A stretch of DNA of 64,000 bases from Bradyrhizobium paxllaeri (GTDB taxonomy: Bacteria > Pseudomonadota > Alphaproteobacteria > Rhizobiales > Xanthobacteraceae), in NCBI RefSeq assembly GCF_001693515.2, contig NZ_CP042968.1, positions 6,138,001 to 6,202,000 on the forward strand, written 5' to 3'. The translations under genes were made by a program, and so were the position numbers. This document shows, piece after piece, positions 43,509-52,431 of the stretch (position 1 is the stretch's first letter; each line of letters begins with the position of its first letter). The notes below the pieces were generated by a model. It saw only the letters and a program-made list of their open reading frames with translations, did no database searches and had not been told where the DNA came from.

Positions 43509-46500
43509 ATGGCCTCGATTTCCGAGCCCTTCATCCGCCGGCCGGTTGGGACCACGCTGCTGGCGATCGGGCTCTTCCTGGTGGGCATGGTCGCCTATGT
43601 CTTCCTGCCGGTCTCGGCGGTTCCCAATGTCGATTTTCCGATGATCCGGGTGTTTGCCAGCCGCCCCGGCGCCGATCCCGCGGTAATGGCGGCGACCGTT
43701 GCCGCGCCGCTGGAGCGACGGCTCGGCCAGATCGCGGGCATCGAGCAGATCACCTCGACGAGTTCGCTGGGCTCTACTAGCATCCAGCTGCAATTTGCGA
43801 TCGGCCGCAACATCGACCGCGCCGCACGCGACGTGCAGGCGGCGATCAATGCGTCACTGGCCGACCTGCCGAGTGACCTGCCGTCGCTGCCGCGCTTCAA
43901 AAAAGCGAACCCGTCGGCGACGCCGATGTTCGTGCTGGCGCTGACGTCGAAGACGCTGTCAGCGAGCGCGCTGTATGACGTTGCCGACACCGTGATCGCA
44001 CAGCGCATTTCGCAGGTGCCCGGCGTCGGCGAGGTCACCGTCTCCGGCGCTGATCAGCCGGCGGTGCGGATCGCGCTCAACCCGGTGGCGCTGTCGAATG
44101 CTGATATCGCGACCGACGACGTACGACTCGCCATCATCAATGCCAATCCGCTCGGGCCCGTCGGCATCTTCGACGGCGGCCGCCAGAGCGAGACGATTTC
44201 CACCAACCAGCAGATGCGCACCGCGGCCGAGTTCCGCGACATCGTCATCAAGAGCTCGGCGGGCAATTTCGTCCGCCTCGCCGACGTCGCGGAGGTCGAG
44301 GATTCCGTCCGCAACCACCGTTCGATCGCCTCGTTCAACAAGCAGCCGGCGGTCCTGATCCAGATCACCAAGCAGGGGGACGCCAACGTGATCGAGACCG
44401 TCGATCGCGTGAAGGCCTTGCTGCCAGAGCTCAAACGATGGCTGCCCGCCGGCCTCGAGATTTCGACGCTGGTCGACCGCACCAATACGATCCGCGCCAG
44501 CGTGCTCGACATGCAATTCACGCTGCTGGCGGCCGTTTTCCTGGTGATGATGGTGGTGTTCGCCTTCCTGCGGCGGCTGACGCCAACGATTGCTGCCGGC
44601 GTCTCGGTGCCCTTGGCGCTGGCCGGCACCTGCACCGGGATGTGGCTCGCCGGCTTCTCGATCGACAATCTGTCGCTGATGGCACTCGCGATCTCGGTCG
44701 GTTTCGTGGTCGACGATGCCATCGTCATGATCGAGAACATGTATCGCAATCTCGAACGCGGTATGGCGCCCTATCCGGCGGCATTGGAGGGCGCCAGGCA
44801 GATCGGCTTTACCGTCCTCGCGATCAGCCTGTCCCTGGTCGCAGCCTTTACGCCACTAATCTTCATGGATGGGATCGCCGGCCGGCTGCTCCGCGAGTTC
44901 TCGTTGACGCTGACCTTTGCTGTCCTGGTCTCAACCCTGGTCTCGCTCACGATCACGCCGATGATCTGCGCGCATTACATCAAGGAAGCCACGTCGGATC
45001 GCGCGACCCGGTTCGACCGCCTGGTCGAAGGCACGCTGTCGCGCATCGTCGCCTTCTACGCCTGGACCCTTCGGGCTGTGCTGGGTTTCCCGTTCCTGAC
45101 CTTGCTCATATTCTTTGCCACCATCGCGCTGACGGTGGTGCTCTATATCAAGATCCCGAAGGGTTACTTCCCGCTCGACGACAGCGGCCTCATCGTCGGT
45201 GCGTCGCAGGCTTCATCCGACACCTCGTTCCAGTCGATGACCCGATTTCAGCAACAGCTCGAGGATGCCCTTGAATCGGACAACGCCGTCGCTGGCGTCG
45301 GCTCGATCCTCGGCAGCATGACCGCGAACCGGGGGCTGTTCTTCATCAGCCTCAAGCCGCCGCAGGAGAGACCCGGACAAAGTACGCAGGTCGTGATCGA
45401 CCGCTTGCGCAAGAAGCTGGAAACGATGCCGGGTGTACGGCTCTACATGTTCCCCGCTCAGGATATTCGGGGCGGCGGGCGTCAAAGCAGCTCCTCCGAC
45501 TATCAGTACACGGTCTCGAGCGTCAACGTCGACCTGCTGAAGAAATGGGCCCCCATCGTCGCCAAGCGCATGGAAACGGTGGAGGGGATTACCGACATTT
45601 CCAGCGATCGCGATGCCGCCGGGCTGCAGCTCACGCTGATGATCGACCGCAATGCCGCCGCCACGCTCGGCGTCCGCGTCAAGGACATCGACGACGCCTT
45701 GAACAACGCGTTTGCACAACGGCAAATCTCGATCGTCTATACCCAACGTAACCAATACATGATCGTGCTGGAGATCGACCCGAAATTCCAGAGCGACCCT
45801 GCCAATCTCGATCGCATCTTCGTGGCCGGTGCCAACGATGCGCAGGTACCGCTGTCCGCGGTTGTTCGCTATGACCGCGGCCTGGCATCGCTGGCGATCA
45901 ACCACACCCAGTCGATCCCATCGACAACGATATCCTTCAATGTCGCCTCGAACGTGCCGATCGAGACCGCGATCTCGAACATTCAGCGCGCAGTCGACGA
46001 ATTGCATATGCCGGAAGGCATCCGCGGCAGTTTCGAAGGCTATGCTGGCGATTTCAACAAGACCAGCGGCCGGCAGCCGCTTCTGATCCTCGGCGCGCTG
46101 GTCGCGATGTATATCGTGCTCGGCGTGCTCTATGAGAGCCTGGCGCATCCGATCACGATCATCTCGACGCTGCCTTCAGCAGGCCTCGGCGCGCTGCTGG
46201 CATTGCAGGTGACGAATACTCCGCTGACGGTGATAGCCTTTGTCGGCATCATCCTGCTGATCGGCATCGTCAAGAAGAACGGCATCATGATGGTCGATTT
46301 CGCGCTCGATGCCGAGCGCAACCGCGGCCTGTCCTCGGCGGACGCGATCTTCGAGGCTTGCCGCGCCCGCTTCCGCCCCATTCTGATGACGACGATGGCG
46401 GCGCTGTTCGCCGGCATTCCGCTGGTCATCGCCACCGGCCCCGGCACCGAGCTGCGCCGGCCGCTCGGCATCACCATCATCGGCGGCTTGCTCGTCTCGC

Positions 46501-46622
46501 AGATCCTGACGCTCTACACCACGCCGGTGATCTATCTGCTGATCGACCGGCTGCGCCAAAAAATGCGATCCCGCAGCACGCTTTCGCCGATATCAACGTC
46601 GTCTCCACCAGCCCTACGATAG
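43509..46622 (+). CDS. RND-family efflux permease (HAE1, MdtB/MdtC-like)
   Basis: 1037 aa, full length. Begins SEPFIRRPVGTTLLAIGLFL; twelve-helix RND topology with two large periplasmic domains. Motifs include VDFPMIRV, GVGEVTVSGADQPAVRI, the helix-4 segment AISVGFVVDDAIVMIENMYR with the proton-relay Asp pair, and GIVKKNGIMMVDFAL. It exports drugs or other amphipathic compounds with proton exchange. No membrane-fusion protein or outer-membrane factor gene adjoins it, so partners must be encoded elsewhere. High-GC codon use typical of the core genome, unlike the 28-42 kb stretch to its left. Confidence 0.93.
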   Translation: MASISEPFIRRPVGTTLLAIGLFLVGMVAYVFLPVSAVPNVDFPMIRVFASRPGADPAVMAATVAAPLERRLGQIAGIEQITSTSSLGSTSIQLQFAIGRNIDRAARDVQAAINASLADLPSDLPSLPRFKKANPSATPMFVLALTSKTLSASALYDVADTVIAQRISQVPGVGEVTVSGADQPAVRIALNPVALSNADIATDDVRLAIINANPLGPVGIFDGGRQSETISTNQQMRTAAEFRDIVIKSSAGNFVRLADVAEVEDSVRNHRSIASFNKQPAVLIQITKQGDANVIETVDRVKALLPELKRWLPAGLEISTLVDRTNTIRASVLDMQFTLLAAVFLVMMVVFAFLRRLTPTIAAGVSVPLALAGTCTGMWLAGFSIDNLSLMALAISVGFVVDDAIVMIENMYRNLERGMAPYPAALEGARQIGFTVLAISLSLVAAFTPLIFMDGIAGRLLREFSLTLTFAVLVSTLVSLTITPMICAHYIKEATSDRATRFDRLVEGTLSRIVAFYAWTLRAVLGFPFLTLLIFFATIALTVVLYIKIPKGYFPLDDSGLIVGASQASSDTSFQSMTRFQQQLEDALESDNAVAGVGSILGSMTANRGLFFISLKPPQERPGQSTQVVIDRLRKKLETMPGVRLYMFPAQDIRGGGRQSSSSDYQYTVSSVNVDLLKKWAPIVAKRMETVEGITDISSDRDAAGLQLTLMIDRNAAATLGVRVKDIDDALNNAFAQRQISIVYTQRNQYMIVLEIDPKFQSDPANLDRIFVAGANDAQVPLSAVVRYDRGLASLAINHTQSIPSTTISFNVASNVPIETAISNIQRAVDELHMPEGIRGSFEGYAGDFNKTSGRQPLLILGALVAMYIVLGVLYESLAHPITIISTLPSAGLGALLALQVTNTPLTVIAFVGIILLIGIVKKNGIMMVDFALDAERNRGLSSADAIFEACRARFRPILMTTMAALFAGIPLVIATGPGTELRRPLGITIIGGLLVSQILTLYTTPVIYLLIDRLRQKMRSRSTLSPISTSSPPALR

Positions 46623-46781
46623 GCTCGCCCCCCGATGAAAGCAGCCGGTGTGCCGCAGGAACGATGGCCGCCCCTTAACGTTTATCCCAATGCATTAAAT
46701 AAGAGCCCGAAAGACGTCTTTTCTTTTCCCGTCCGCAAGATTAATGATCGCCGATTGTTTGCACCAACTGGTCTCGCACCC

Positions 46782-47765
46782 GTGAAATTGCTCGTTGTCA
46801 TTGTTAACTATCGCGTCACCCAGCTTGCGATTGATTGTCTGCATTCGGTCGCAAAGGAAATCGCCAGCGTCCCCGGCATCCATGTCGCGATCTGCGAGAA
46901 CGGATCGGGAGATGGTTCCGCCGAACGCATCCAGCGCACGATCGAGGACAATGGCTGGTCATCCTGGTGCACGCTCAAGACGCTCGACGTAAATCTCGGC
47001 TTTACTGGCGGCAACAATGCGGTCCTGCGGCCGGCGCTGGAATCCGCCGACAAACCGCAATATTTCCTGCTGCTCAATTCCGATACGATCGTCCGGCCGA
47101 ACGCCTTCAAGGCACTCGTCGACTTCATGGACAAGAATCCGCAAGTCGGCATCGCCGGCAGCCGGCTCGAGGATCCCGACGGCACGCCGCAACGGTCTGC
47201 GTTCCGCTTTCAGTCACCGCTGGGAGAACTTGAAGGCAGTTTAAAAATTGGACCGGTAAGCAGATTGCTAAAGCGCTGGATCGTAGCTCCTCCTGTGGTC
47301 GATTATGCCTGCGAAACCGATTGGGTTGCGGGCGCCAGCATGATCATCCGTCGCGAGGCGATGGAAGCGACGGGATTACTCGACGAAGGCTTCTTCACCT
47401 ATTTCGACGACATCGATTATTGCTTCAATGCCAGGAAGCGGGGATGGCCGACCTGGTACGTTCCGGCAAGTCGCGTGGTCCACCTTGTCGGTCAATCCAC
47501 CGGTGTGAACAGCAAACCGAAGCGTTTGCCACCCTATCTCCTGGAAGCGCGCAGACGCCACTTTCTGAAGAACTACGGCGCATTCTACGCAGCCATGGTC
47601 GACATTTGCAGGATTGCGGGCCTGTCGCTCTGGCGGCTGCGGGTTATTCTCACGGGGAAGGAAGACACCACGCCTCCGCGGCACCTTTCCGATTCAATCC
47701 GGCACAGCGTGTTTTTCAAAGGCTTCAAGGTGATCGACGTCAAGAATCCGGCCTTGACCTCGTGA
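46782..47765 (+). CDS. Family 2 glycosyltransferase (rhamnosyltransferase-like)
   Basis: 327 aa from the GTG at 46782, where WbbL-like proteins begin (KLLVVIVNYRVTQLAIDCL). The frame is open to an ATG at 46635, but the 49 added residues resemble no GT2 N-terminus and the DNA there looks intergenic. Motifs: CENGSGDGSAERI, LGFTGGNNAVLR, the LLNSDTIV metal site, GSRLEDPDGTPQRSAFRF, and FFTYFDDIDYCFNARKRGW. Such enzymes add rhamnose or another deoxyhexose to cell-surface glycans. It follows the RND permease gene and is not obviously in the EPS operons. Confidence 0.85.
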   Translation: MKLLVVIVNYRVTQLAIDCLHSVAKEIASVPGIHVAICENGSGDGSAERIQRTIEDNGWSSWCTLKTLDVNLGFTGGNNAVLRPALESADKPQYFLLLNSDTIVRPNAFKALVDFMDKNPQVGIAGSRLEDPDGTPQRSAFRFQSPLGELEGSLKIGPVSRLLKRWIVAPPVVDYACETDWVAGASMIIRREAMEATGLLDEGFFTYFDDIDYCFNARKRGWPTWYVPASRVVHLVGQSTGVNSKPKRLPPYLLEARRRHFLKNYGAFYAAMVDICRIAGLSLWRLRVILTGKEDTTPPRHLSDSIRHSVFFKGFKVIDVKNPALTS

Positions 47766-48318
47766 TTTTCAGGCTCGATCGGGGATTTCGTTATGTCCAC
47801 CGACGATGAGATTGGTCGGAGCCCAAAAAGTCGCGGCCATACCGAAGGGCATTGCGAACGAAGCTCGTTCCGAACAGCCGCCGCCAGACGCTCTCGACAC
47901 GTCGCCGGCCGCAGTCAAAATCGGCAGCCAGAACCTACCGCCCCCGCTTCCACCCAGCAGGCAAGCTGATGCGGACCCCAGCCCGCCCCGCCCACCAGCG
48001 CAGACGGCAAACAGATTCGTCATACGGATGAGATCGCAGGCCTCGTCATGAAGTCGCTGCGCACTATCGATGGTTGCCTTGCTAGCGGATTTGTCGTTAC
48101 GGTCTATGGGTCAAACCCATGGAATGCCATGCTGACGATTCGGCCGGAGGCTGGCCCCCCGTATCGATCGCAAGCTCTGGCGTTGTCGAATACAAGAGAT
48201 CGGCGTGCGGCTCAGAAACGACTTCGACGTGGCTGATACATCAACCATCTCGACCAGCGGCTTGTCGTAACCATTCCACAAGGTTACGTCAGCGGAGAGC
48301 ACGTCGGGTATCCCAGAT
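47766..48318 (+). other. 553-base stretch with no intact gene, possible decayed reading frames
   Basis: Two plus-strand frames look partly protein-like but do not continue. A frame from 47806 gives a Pro-rich linker-like sequence (QNLPPPLPPSRQADADP) and stops at 48051. A frame from the overlapping ATG at 48048 contains VTVYGSNPWNAMLTIRPEAG and stops at 48237, while a neighbouring frame continues VVEYKRSACGSE. This looks like a gene broken by frameshifts, possibly once joined to the membrane protein at 48319, but I cannot name it. Confidence 0.3.
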
Positions 48319-49851
48319 ATGGCAATCAATTCGGCCAACAACATCTCGCCTTCCAGGTTTGACTCGTCAGCTCAGCCGTTCCGCCTCCTCGGAATCGATC
48401 CTGGCACAACGGCTTCGGAAATCCACTCTGCCCTCAGCCGGGCACGCGAGATGCATATCGCGCGGGAGACGAGTCTGGCGGAGGCGTCTGCAGCTGTTCT
48501 GGACCCGGTTCGACGTCTTGCGAGTGAGCTCTCCTATCCTCTCGACAGCGCGCCCGATCGCGTCGGTCTCTTCTACACTGAGCGGCCCGTCGATGCTTCC
48601 GACGACGACGTCCTGCAAACATCGACCCAGTTTGCTCCGCTCTCAGCGGCCAACTTCATTGCGCGTCATGCGGTGCGGCGCGGCGTCTCCAGCGAACTGC
48701 TCCTTGGACTGATCGATGCGCACAATTCCATCGATGTGATGGAAATCTATCAGACCCTGCAGGCGCTCCGGAATCGGGCCGGTTGGCCTCCACCTTCCCT
48801 GGCGAGCGTGAGGGATGGGCTGGACGATCTCCTGGACGCGCATTGCGTGGCCGTTATCGAGGCCTACGATCCGATTGAAGCAGCCGCAGAACCACTGCTG
48901 GAAGCCACGCACCAAATCCTCGCAACCCGCGAACCGACGCTTATCCAAACACATTCACCGCTATTGGAAGCCTATCGGCACGCGACTGCGAAAGTGCGCA
49001 TCAACGCCGATCAGCAGGTCGACAGCGCCTGCCACGCGCTGGAACAACAACCGGGCGACGCGTCGTCGGTTGAGAGATTGGCAGAAACGCTGCACGTCTG
49101 GACGTCGCTATACGAGCCGCTGTTGTTGCTCGACGCACGCCAGGAATTGGACGACGGCGAAACGAATGTCACTCCGGATCGCGTCTTTGGCTTGCTCGGC
49201 GATCTCAGCAGCCAACGGCACTATCGTACGGCACAGCAGGTTCTGGAACACGCACTCGTCGCTTTCGGGTCAATTCCGGATGCGGCTGCACGCCTCGCCA
49301 AAGTCGGGGACATACTGCGCGAAATGCTGCAGGCCGGCTCGACTGCTGTCGTGCAGAACCCCGGCCTTGCGGTGCCGGTCCGGAGCCGCACCGTTCCTCA
49401 TGTCAGAAAGGCCGCGCTTGCGGTCGCAGCGCTGCTGGTCATGCTTGGACTTCTGGTTGCGTATTGGGCTTTCGACGGAGGAGCGGCATTTTCCGTCGCC
49501 TCAGCACCTAATCCGCCTGACGCAAAAGCGGAGCCGGAAGTGCTTCCTCCCGTCGGCAAGGGTCAGCGCTTTGCGCGAGAATATGTTCGTTACTGCCGTT
49601 TCCAGGAGGAGCGGCTGCGTGTCGTGAAGCAGCAGGTTCGAGGCCCCGAAGACATCCGCGCCTATAACGCACTCGCAAACGACTACAATTCACGCTGCTC
49701 CGACTTCTTCTATCAGGACGAAGATCTGAGAGCGGTGAAGGAGGAAGTCATCGCGAAACAAAAACTTCTCGAAGCCGACGCCGAGCGCATCCTCGCGACT
49801 TGGCCCTGGCGTATAAACGTCGGCAAAGTGCCGGCGGCGGCGTCCAGATAG
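48319..49851 (+). CDS. Membrane-anchored hypothetical protein with J-like N-terminus
   Basis: 510 aa. The first ~80 residues (QPFRLLGIDPGTTASEIHSA, then AAVLDPVRRLASELSYPLD) imitate a J-domain helix pair but lack the HPD tripeptide, so co-chaperone function is unlikely. Residues 85-340 are helical. A single membrane helix lies at about 368-385 (AALAVAALLVMLGLLVAYWAF region). The C-terminal ~100 residues contain a conserved-looking module YVRYCRFQEERLRVVKQQV with two cysteines (YCRF and SRCSDFF) that I associate with uncharacterised Bradyrhizobium proteins. Function unknown. The upstream stretch may be a decayed part of the same gene. Confidence 0.65.
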   Translation: MAINSANNISPSRFDSSAQPFRLLGIDPGTTASEIHSALSRAREMHIARETSLAEASAAVLDPVRRLASELSYPLDSAPDRVGLFYTERPVDASDDDVLQTSTQFAPLSAANFIARHAVRRGVSSELLLGLIDAHNSIDVMEIYQTLQALRNRAGWPPPSLASVRDGLDDLLDAHCVAVIEAYDPIEAAAEPLLEATHQILATREPTLIQTHSPLLEAYRHATAKVRINADQQVDSACHALEQQPGDASSVERLAETLHVWTSLYEPLLLLDARQELDDGETNVTPDRVFGLLGDLSSQRHYRTAQQVLEHALVAFGSIPDAAARLAKVGDILREMLQAGSTAVVQNPGLAVPVRSRTVPHVRKAALAVAALLVMLGLLVAYWAFDGGAAFSVASAPNPPDAKAEPEVLPPVGKGQRFAREYVRYCRFQEERLRVVKQQVRGPEDIRAYNALANDYNSRCSDFFYQDEDLRAVKEEVIAKQKLLEADAERILATWPWRINVGKVPAAASR

Positions 49852-50064
49852 TCCGGCTTGGAAGGTGCCGCAGATTATGGGGCACTGTTCAGGTTAAAGC
49901 TCGTCCATTCTCGAGCCCGTCAGAGCAAAGTTCCCGATTTAACCTTTTGCGCGGCTATCAAGCTTAACGCGCAAGTTGCATTGCGAATGCCCCGCGAGAA
50001 ACTATGGTTGTTTTCGAGTTACCGTATTTGGCCGAATTGATTGCATCACCTTGCGGGGTATTAC

Positions 50065-50229
50065 GTGAAGCGCCAACCTTTGAGCAGACCGAAGAACGTT
50101 CGGGCACTACCCGCCACGAAGTCGCTGAGAGACCGTTACGCTGAAGTACTGAGACTGCGTCGGGCCATATGCCAGACCCAGGCCGCGCTGCAGGCGCCGA
50201 CCACCGTCAATCGGCTCGCCGCGAAGTAA
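50065..50229 (+). CDS. 54-aa basic helical protein, first gene of the second micro-operon
   Basis: GTG at 50065 with GGGG eight bases upstream; a TTG at 50041 is less likely. Starts KRQPLSRPKNVRALPATK (basic, Pro-containing), then the helix LRDRYAEVLRLRRAICQTQ and a polar tail. Matches the pattern of the 52-aa protein at 7494-7652 (basic start, then RYxExxRLR). The downstream gene, 4 bases after the stop, is a 35-aa membrane protein that clearly resembles the membrane partner at 7381-7497. Conserved order in two places supports a functional pair. Function unknown. Confidence 0.65.
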   Translation: MKRQPLSRPKNVRALPATKSLRDRYAEVLRLRRAICQTQAALQAPTTVNRLAAK

Positions 50230-50233
50230 CCTC

Positions 50234-50341
50234 ATGCGTCCGACCGTTACCAGGTGCGCCTACCTGTTTGCCATCGCCACAGCCATGATTGGCTGGTCGT
50301 GGCTGCTTCTGCATAGCCTCGCCTGGGCGTTTGATTTCTAG
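50234..50341 (+). CDS. 35-aa single-span membrane protein, second gene of the second micro-operon
   Basis: Too short for ordinary gene calling. ATG at 50234, stop TAG 50339-50341. Starts MRPTVTRCA, then one hydrophobic helix YLFAIATAMIGWSWLLLHSL and the end AWAFDF. It aligns without gaps to the 38-aa protein at 7381-7497 over YLxAIxxAMxGWxW plus a later Trp. It is separated by 4 bases from the basic partner, versus an ATGA overlap in the other copy. The pairing in both places is the main evidence. Confidence 0.65.
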   Translation: MRPTVTRCAYLFAIATAMIGWSWLLLHSLAWAFDF

Positions 50342-50383
50342 ACTGATCTGAGGACCGACGTCACGCCGCCTCGAGGCCAGCGC

Positions 50384-50689
50384 TCAGTCGCAGACGCTGA
50401 CCGCTCTTTGCCGCCACCCCCTGCTGGTCCAGACACGGCGCACCACATAGCAGGCAGTCGCACTGCGATAGGCCCGAGGACCGTACTCGGCATATTCCCC
50501 GTAGCCGGACGGATAGTCGTAGCCATCGTCAAATGGATGACCGTAGAGGCGCGCGTAGCCGTAGGCTCCTGGATAGCCAATCCCGCGGAACCCCCGCGCG
50601 ACGACAAACGTGCCACCGGCTGCCGCGACTTCGGGGACGATCGTGAGCGCTAGGCAAAACGCAAACAAAGCTGAACTTGCTTTACGCAT
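50384..50689 (-). CDS. Small secreted Tyr/Gly-rich protein
   Basis: 101 aa from the ATG at 50689 with AAGGA about 9 bases upstream. Signal peptide residues 1-24 (ends AAAG). The middle is rich in Gly and Tyr (YPGAYGYARLYGH, YPSGYGEYAEYG). The end, ATACYVVRRVWTSRGWRQ...SVCD, has two cysteines that may form a disulfide. Similar short periplasmic proteins occur in Bradyrhizobium relatives; function unknown. Its start codon overlaps the last codons of the PilZ gene, so the pair was probably one operon. The IS256 insertion upstream may have cut it from its promoter. Confidence 0.6.
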   Translation of the reverse strand: MRKASSALFAFCLALTIVPEVAAAGGTFVVARGFRGIGYPGAYGYARLYGHPFDDGYDYPSGYGEYAEYGPRAYRSATACYVVRRVWTSRGWRQRAVSVCD

Positions 50690-50797
50690 ATTCCGGCGTC
50701 CTTGCACTACCCCGTGGAGCGGAATGGTCTGATGGAGTCTTGGCCAGATGATCGATAAACTGAGCGCCGAACTCACATCCGATGCGCCATGCCAGCC

Positions 50798-50805
50798 GGC
50801 ACAGT
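50798..50805 (+). repeat. Left target-site duplication of the IS256 element
   Basis: GGCACAGT, identical to 52236-52243 and immediately outside the left inverted repeat. Eight bases is the usual duplication length for IS256 relatives. Confidence 0.93.
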
Positions 50806-52235
50806 GGGGATGTCCCGGGGTTCTGTTGAATTTCTGAAGAGGTCGGCGTTGCCCCCCTTGAGCCGGTAGGCTCGGGGTGCTGATTCCACAAAGGAGAGCA
50901 ACGCCATGACGAGAGATATCACACCGGCTGGTTCGCCGGCGACCGGGGCTGTGGACGAAGCGTTTGCAGAAGTGCGGGCGAGCTTCGATCGGTTCTGCCT
51001 TGCGGCAGGGATCGAGGCGCTCGGCACGATGATGGAGGCGGATGTCACGGCGGCCTGCGGGCCGCGCCACGGTCGCGACGCGGCGCGGCGGGCGCACCGT
51101 TGGGGCCGAACGCGGGGACGGATCGGCTTCCACGGCGGCAAGATCGAGGTCGAGCGCCCGCGGGTCCGGGGCCTGGACGGCCGCGAGGTCACGATCCCGA
51201 GCTGGGAAACGGCGGCGGAGGAGGACTGGCTTGGTCGCTGGGCGATGAACCTGATGCTGATCAATGTATCGACGCGCCGGTTCGGCCGCGCTGTCCGGCT
51301 GCCCGAGGGTGATGTGCCGGCACCGCCCGGATCGGGGGTTTCGAAGTCGGCGGCCTCGCGGAGGTTTGTGGCGCTGTCGGCGGCGCGGCTGGCCGACTTC
51401 ATGGCTGCCGATCTGTCCGCGCTCGACCTTCTGGTGGTTCAAATCGACGGGCTGCATCTCGGCGACGATCTCGTGCTGGTCGCCGCGATCGGGGTCGACG
51501 GTGAAGGCAACAAGCATCCGCTGGCGCTGGTGGAAGGGGCAACCGAGAACGCCGCAACGGTTCAAGCCCTGCTGGACAACCTGGTCTCCCGCGGGCTCGC
51601 CCCGACGGTGCCAAGACTGTTCATCGTCGACGGCGCGAAAGCGTTGTCGAAGGCGATCCGCCGCACCTTCGGTTCGGCCGCCGCGATCCAGCGCTGTCAG
51701 ATCCACAAGGCGCGCAACATCACGGAACGCCTGCCGAAAGAGCATCATGCGGCCACCCGTCGGGTGCTGCGCCAGGCCTGGGAGCTCGATGATGCCGACA
51801 AGGCTGAAAAATTGATCCGCAATCTCGCGCGTCGACTCGACCAGCAATGGCCCGGCGTAGCGGCCAGCATTCTCGAAGGCCTCGACGAAATCCTGACTGT
51901 CGTCCGGTTGAAGCTGCCGAAGGAGCTGCGTCGATCGCTCGCCTGTACCAACATCGCCGAGAACATGATGGGTACCATTCGCCGCGTCACGCGCAACGTC
52001 AAACGCTGGCGGGATGCCGGCATGGCCTTGCGATGGGTCGCGGCCGGCATGATCGAGGCCAACAAGGGCTTCCGACGATTGAAGGCGCATAAGCAATTGT
52101 CGGTTCTGCGTGCGGCCCTTCAAGCTCACCACGATCGCATGACGATCAAGCCCGTTGCCCACGTCACGAGAGCCGCGTAACATTCATTCCGCCAACGCCG
52201 GTCCGACGTAGTTCAACAGCGATCGGGACATCTCC
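50806..52235 (+). mobile_element. Complete IS256-family insertion sequence (1430 bp)
   Basis: Ends defined by imperfect terminal inverted repeats: left GGGGATGTCCCGG...CTGTTGAA, right (reverse complement) GGAGATGTCCCGA...CTGTTGAA, about 25 bases with one indel. It is flanked by a perfect 8-bp target duplication, GGCACAGT, at 50798-50805 and 52236-52243. One transposase gene fills most of it. The exact duplication and intact transposase indicate recent insertion and probable activity. It lies in a PilZ gene. Confidence 0.95.
50906..52180 (+). CDS. IS256-family (mutator-type) transposase
   Basis: 424 aa, complete; AAAGGAG lies about 10 bases before the ATG. The DDE residues are in family context: Asp181 (VVQIDGLHL), Asp242 (LFIVDGAKALSK), Glu352 (CTNIAENMMGTIRR), with the signature CQIHKARNI between the second Asp and the Glu. 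It cuts and joins the element ends as DNA. Carried within a complete IS with matching inverted repeats. A long minus-strand frame that runs through it (to 50384) is only the mirror of this gene. Confidence 0.96.
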   Translation: MTRDITPAGSPATGAVDEAFAEVRASFDRFCLAAGIEALGTMMEADVTAACGPRHGRDAARRAHRWGRTRGRIGFHGGKIEVERPRVRGLDGREVTIPSWETAAEEDWLGRWAMNLMLINVSTRRFGRAVRLPEGDVPAPPGSGVSKSAASRRFVALSAARLADFMAADLSALDLLVVQIDGLHLGDDLVLVAAIGVDGEGNKHPLALVEGATENAATVQALLDNLVSRGLAPTVPRLFIVDGAKALSKAIRRTFGSAAAIQRCQIHKARNITERLPKEHHAATRRVLRQAWELDDADKAEKLIRNLARRLDQQWPGVAASILEGLDEILTVVRLKLPKELRRSLACTNIAENMMGTIRRVTRNVKRWRDAGMALRWVAAGMIEANKGFRRLKAHKQLSVLRAALQAHHDRMTIKPVAHVTRAA

Positions 52236-52243
52236 GGCACAGT
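52236..52243 (+). repeat. Right target-site duplication of the IS256 element
   Basis: GGCACAGT, identical to 50798-50805, immediately outside the right inverted repeat (52210-52235). It falls inside the PilZ coding frame. Confidence 0.93.
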
Positions 52244-52431
52244 CGCGGGCGACCGGTTGGAAGGATCAGTGCGAACTCTTCGGGCACATCGAGATTTTCA
52301 GCAATAATCCGCACGCCGCCATCTGATATGTCCGTGATCGTGCAATCGCGCGGCAGCGAGCCGACGCCCAGCTGAACCTTTGCCGCCCCATGGCAGGCGC
52401 GACGTTCGCTTTTTCGCCGATCCACAAACAC

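Larger units (their letters stand above)
50682..52431 (-). pseudogene. PilZ-domain gene interrupted by an IS256-family element
   Basis: The 5' part runs from a GTG at 52431 to 52236: VDRRKSERRACHG (the RxxxR c-di-GMP motif), then ITDISDGGVRI (the DxSxxG motif), then LILPTGRPRLCR. The 3' part is 50805-50682. If the IS and one copy of the 8-bp duplication are removed, the frame joins perfectly: LCRLAWRIGCEFGAQFIDHL, ending at a TAA (50682-50684). That gives a 103-aa single-domain PilZ protein of normal length. In its present state the 5' fragment stops 10 bases into IS DNA (SWAP: RCPDRC), losing the last beta-strands and helix. Loss of c-di-GMP sensing by this protein is expected. Confidence 0.9.

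Noticed and set aside
50384..52183. A 599-codon minus-strand frame through the IS
   Set aside because: It is the mirror of the IS256 transposase (high-GC shadow). Only its last 101 codons (50384-50689) look like a real gene, with its own start and signal peptide.
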